Below the pieces are notes generated by a model that searched no databases, had not been told where the DNA came from, and was given only the letters and a program-made list of their open reading frames with translations. The position numbers and the translations under genes were made by a program. Source: JBDSLU01 sp039916225 (GTDB lineage: Bacteria > Acidobacteriota > Vicinamibacteria > Vicinamibacterales > Vicinamibacteraceae). From it: DNA of 5,786 bases. The stretch lies in assembly GCA_039916225.1 (NCBI GenBank), contig JBDSLU010000263.1, positions 1 through 5,786 on the forward strand, written 5' to 3'. Shown one piece after another: positions 4,540-5,786 of the stretch (position 1 is its first letter; every line of letters begins with the position of its first letter).

Positions 4540-5786
4540 GGGGGATCGGTTTCGCGCTCGAAATGGCGATGCTTGGCCAGCGCCGCCAGGAATTTGTCGA
4601 CGATGGCCTCGCCGGCGGCGCCCACGAGGAGCCCGGGATCGGGCTTGCCGTCGGGCAACGCATCGGGGATGCCAGCGGCGCGCAGCAGGCTGGCCGCCGC
4701 GCCGGCGGCGAGGATCGGCTTGCAGTGGCGGTACTGGTCCTTCAGGAACTCCAGCGCCGGACCGGCCGCGGCCAGCGTCCGCGCCGCCTGCTCGCCGTCC
4801 GGAATCGCCACCGCGTCGTAGAGCACGGCCGGCGTCGCCTCGAACGAGGTGTCCACCTCGAGCGGTTCGCCGGACAGCGCCTCGACGGCACCGAGCATGA
4901 GGCCGACGAAGCGCGGCACCGCGCCTTCCTTCGTCAGGCGCTCGGCCAGCGCCTGCGCTGCCACGCCATCGCAGCCATCGGCCACGAGGATGGCGACGCG
5001 GCGCGTCTGCACGCCGGTCGACCCCGGCCGTGCGAACAGCGACAAGGTCGGTGATACGGCCACCTCGGGCTTTACATCCTGCGGACGGACCTTCGGCATC
5101 GGCGGCGGCAGATCGCGGATCCCGAGCCCCTTGGCGACGGCGGCGGCGAGTTCCGGCGCCACGTTCAGCAGGCCGGACACCATGCGCTCGCGGACCGCCG
5201 GCGTCTGCACCTTCGACAGCTCGAAGCGGAACGCCTTGATGATGTGCGTCTTCTCGACGTCGGTCTGGCTGTTCCAGAAGAGACGAGCCTGGGTGTAGTG
5301 GTCGGCGAAGCGGTCCGCCTTGCCACGCACTTTGTGGTCGTCGGCCTGGCGCGGCTCCGGGAACGACACGAAGCCCGTCTTGCCGGCCTGGAACGGACAG
5401 CCGCCGCCGAGCGAGTTGGGCTCGTAGGAGACGCGGCCGCGGTTGATCGCCTGCCGATGCATGCCGTCGCGCTGGTTGTTGTGGACCGGCGCGACCGGCG
5501 CGTTGATCGGGATTTCGTGGAAGTTCGCTCCGCCGAGCCGCGAGATTTGCGTGTCGACGTAGGAGTGGATGCGGCCGGCGAGCAGCGGATCGTTGCTGAA
5601 GTCGACGCCCGGGACGACGTGGGCGACACAGAACGCCACCTGCTCGGTCTCGGCGAAAAAATTGTCCGGGTTCCGGTTGAGCACCATCCGCCCGACCGGA
5701 GTCAGCGGCACGAGTTCTTCCGGAACGATCTTCGTCGCATCGAGCACGTCGAAGCTGAAGCGCTCCGCTTCCTCCTCGGTGAACAG
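4530..5786 (-). CDS. katE: Large-subunit (clade 2, HPII-type) catalase, C-terminal 418 residues
   Basis: Monofunctional haem catalase converting hydrogen peroxide to water and oxygen in the cytoplasm. The frame is open to the right edge (first visible residues LFTEEEAERFSFD), so roughly the N-terminal 370 residues, including the distal His, lie outside. In visible numbering, VLDATKIVPEELVPL, MVLNRNPDNFFAE, VVPGVDFSNDPLLAGR, SYVDTQISRLGG, NFHEIPIN, QRDGMHR and YEPNS match E. coli HPII closely. Tyr76 is the proximal haem ligand and Arg72 its partner. The HPII cross-linking residue His392 is replaced by Cys53. Residues about 262-418 are the extra flavodoxin/DJ-1-like domain of large-subunit catalases. 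Its nucleophile-elbow position has Ala (ILAAGAAAS), so peptidase or amidotransferase activity is not expected. The visible part ends in the normal place, so nothing suggests a broken gene. DUF892 follows 39 nt downstream. Confidence 0.96.
   Translation of the reverse strand: MFTEEEAERFSFDVLDATKIVPEELVPLTPVGRMVLNRNPDNFFAETEQVAFCVAHVVPGVDFSNDPLLAGRIHSYVDTQISRLGGANFHEIPINAPVAPVHNNQRDGMHRQAINRGRVSYEPNSLGGGCPFQAGKTGFVSFPEPRQADDHKVRGKADRFADHYTQARLFWNSQTDVEKTHIIKAFRFELSKVQTPAVRERMVSGLLNVAPELAAAVAKGLGIRDLPPPMPKVRPQDVKPEVAVSPTLSLFARPGSTGVQTRRVAILVADGCDGVAAQALAERLTKEGAVPRFVGLMLGAVEALSGEPLEVDTSFEATPAVLYDAVAIPDGEQAARTLAAAGPALEFLKDQYRHCKPILAAGAAASLLRAAGIPDALPDGKPDPGLLVGAAGEAIVDKFLAALAKHRHFERETDPPRV

Noticed and set aside
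4535..5006. Active DJ-1/PfpI-type amidotransferase or protease domain fused to the catalase
   Set aside because: The fold is present, as in all large-subunit catalases, but the nucleophile-elbow Cys is replaced by Ala, so no such activity is claimed.
3990..5054. Long plus-strand open frame (354 codons) across the DUF892 and catalase genes
   Set aside because: It crosses two clearly recognisable genes and their intergenic gap on the opposite strand, and it has no family motif.
4530..5747. Catalase start at the GTG at 5747
   Set aside because: The frame continues to the window edge with residues that still match HPII (FDVLDATK), so the GTG is an internal Val codon and the gene is cut by the window.
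1..5786. CRISPR arrays, tRNA/rRNA genes, insertion sequences, attachment sites
   Set aside because: No short spaced repeats, tRNA-like cloverleaf, transposase motifs or terminal inverted repeats were seen. The window is nearly all coding.

Overview
The window is high-GC DNA of bacterial character. It has strongly GC-ending codons, short intergenic gaps (13, 39 and 109 nt) and long spurious reading frames opposite the real genes. The gene families present (an ECF42-type sigma factor, a large-subunit catalase, a YciE/YciF-type DUF892 protein and a soluble hybrid histidine kinase) suit a free-living, aerobic, soil-type Gram-negative bacterium. An Acidobacteriota or proteobacterial origin is a guess. 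Nothing in the window fixes the taxon, and there are no rRNA, tRNA, IS or phage marks.

Layout. On the plus strand, positions 2-37 are the last codons of an upstream gene, probably a YCII/DGPF-family protein. Its TGA overlaps the ATG of a complete ECF sigma factor with a long TPR-like C-terminal domain (34-1365). The other three genes are on the minus strand and read right to left. These are the C-terminal 418 residues of a KatE-type catalase (4530-5786, cut by the right edge), a DUF892 ferritin-like protein with a basic tail (3828-4490), and a PAS-PAS-GAF-HisKA-HATPase-REC hybrid histidine kinase (1379-3718). The sigma gene and the kinase gene converge, with only 13 nt between their stop codons.

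How the genes may work together. The katE and DUF892 genes are 39 nt apart, and DUF892 has a strong ribosome binding site, so they look like a peroxide/general-stress pair. The kinase lies 109 nt further on, behind a strong hairpin. It could be a read-through third gene of the unit or a separately expressed sensor. The YCII-sigma pair is the classic ECF42 arrangement and is a separate transcription unit. A regulatory link between the two units is inference from proximity only.

No wholly new system is evident. The points most worth a second look are an apparent clean in-frame loss of about 35 residues inside the kinase GAF domain at a palindromic junction, a recent-looking tandem PAS duplication, a hairpin that contains both convergent stop codons, two further hairpins at gene ends, a histone-like basic tail on the DUF892 protein, and a Cys in place of the His that cross-links to the haem tyrosine in E. 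coli HPII.
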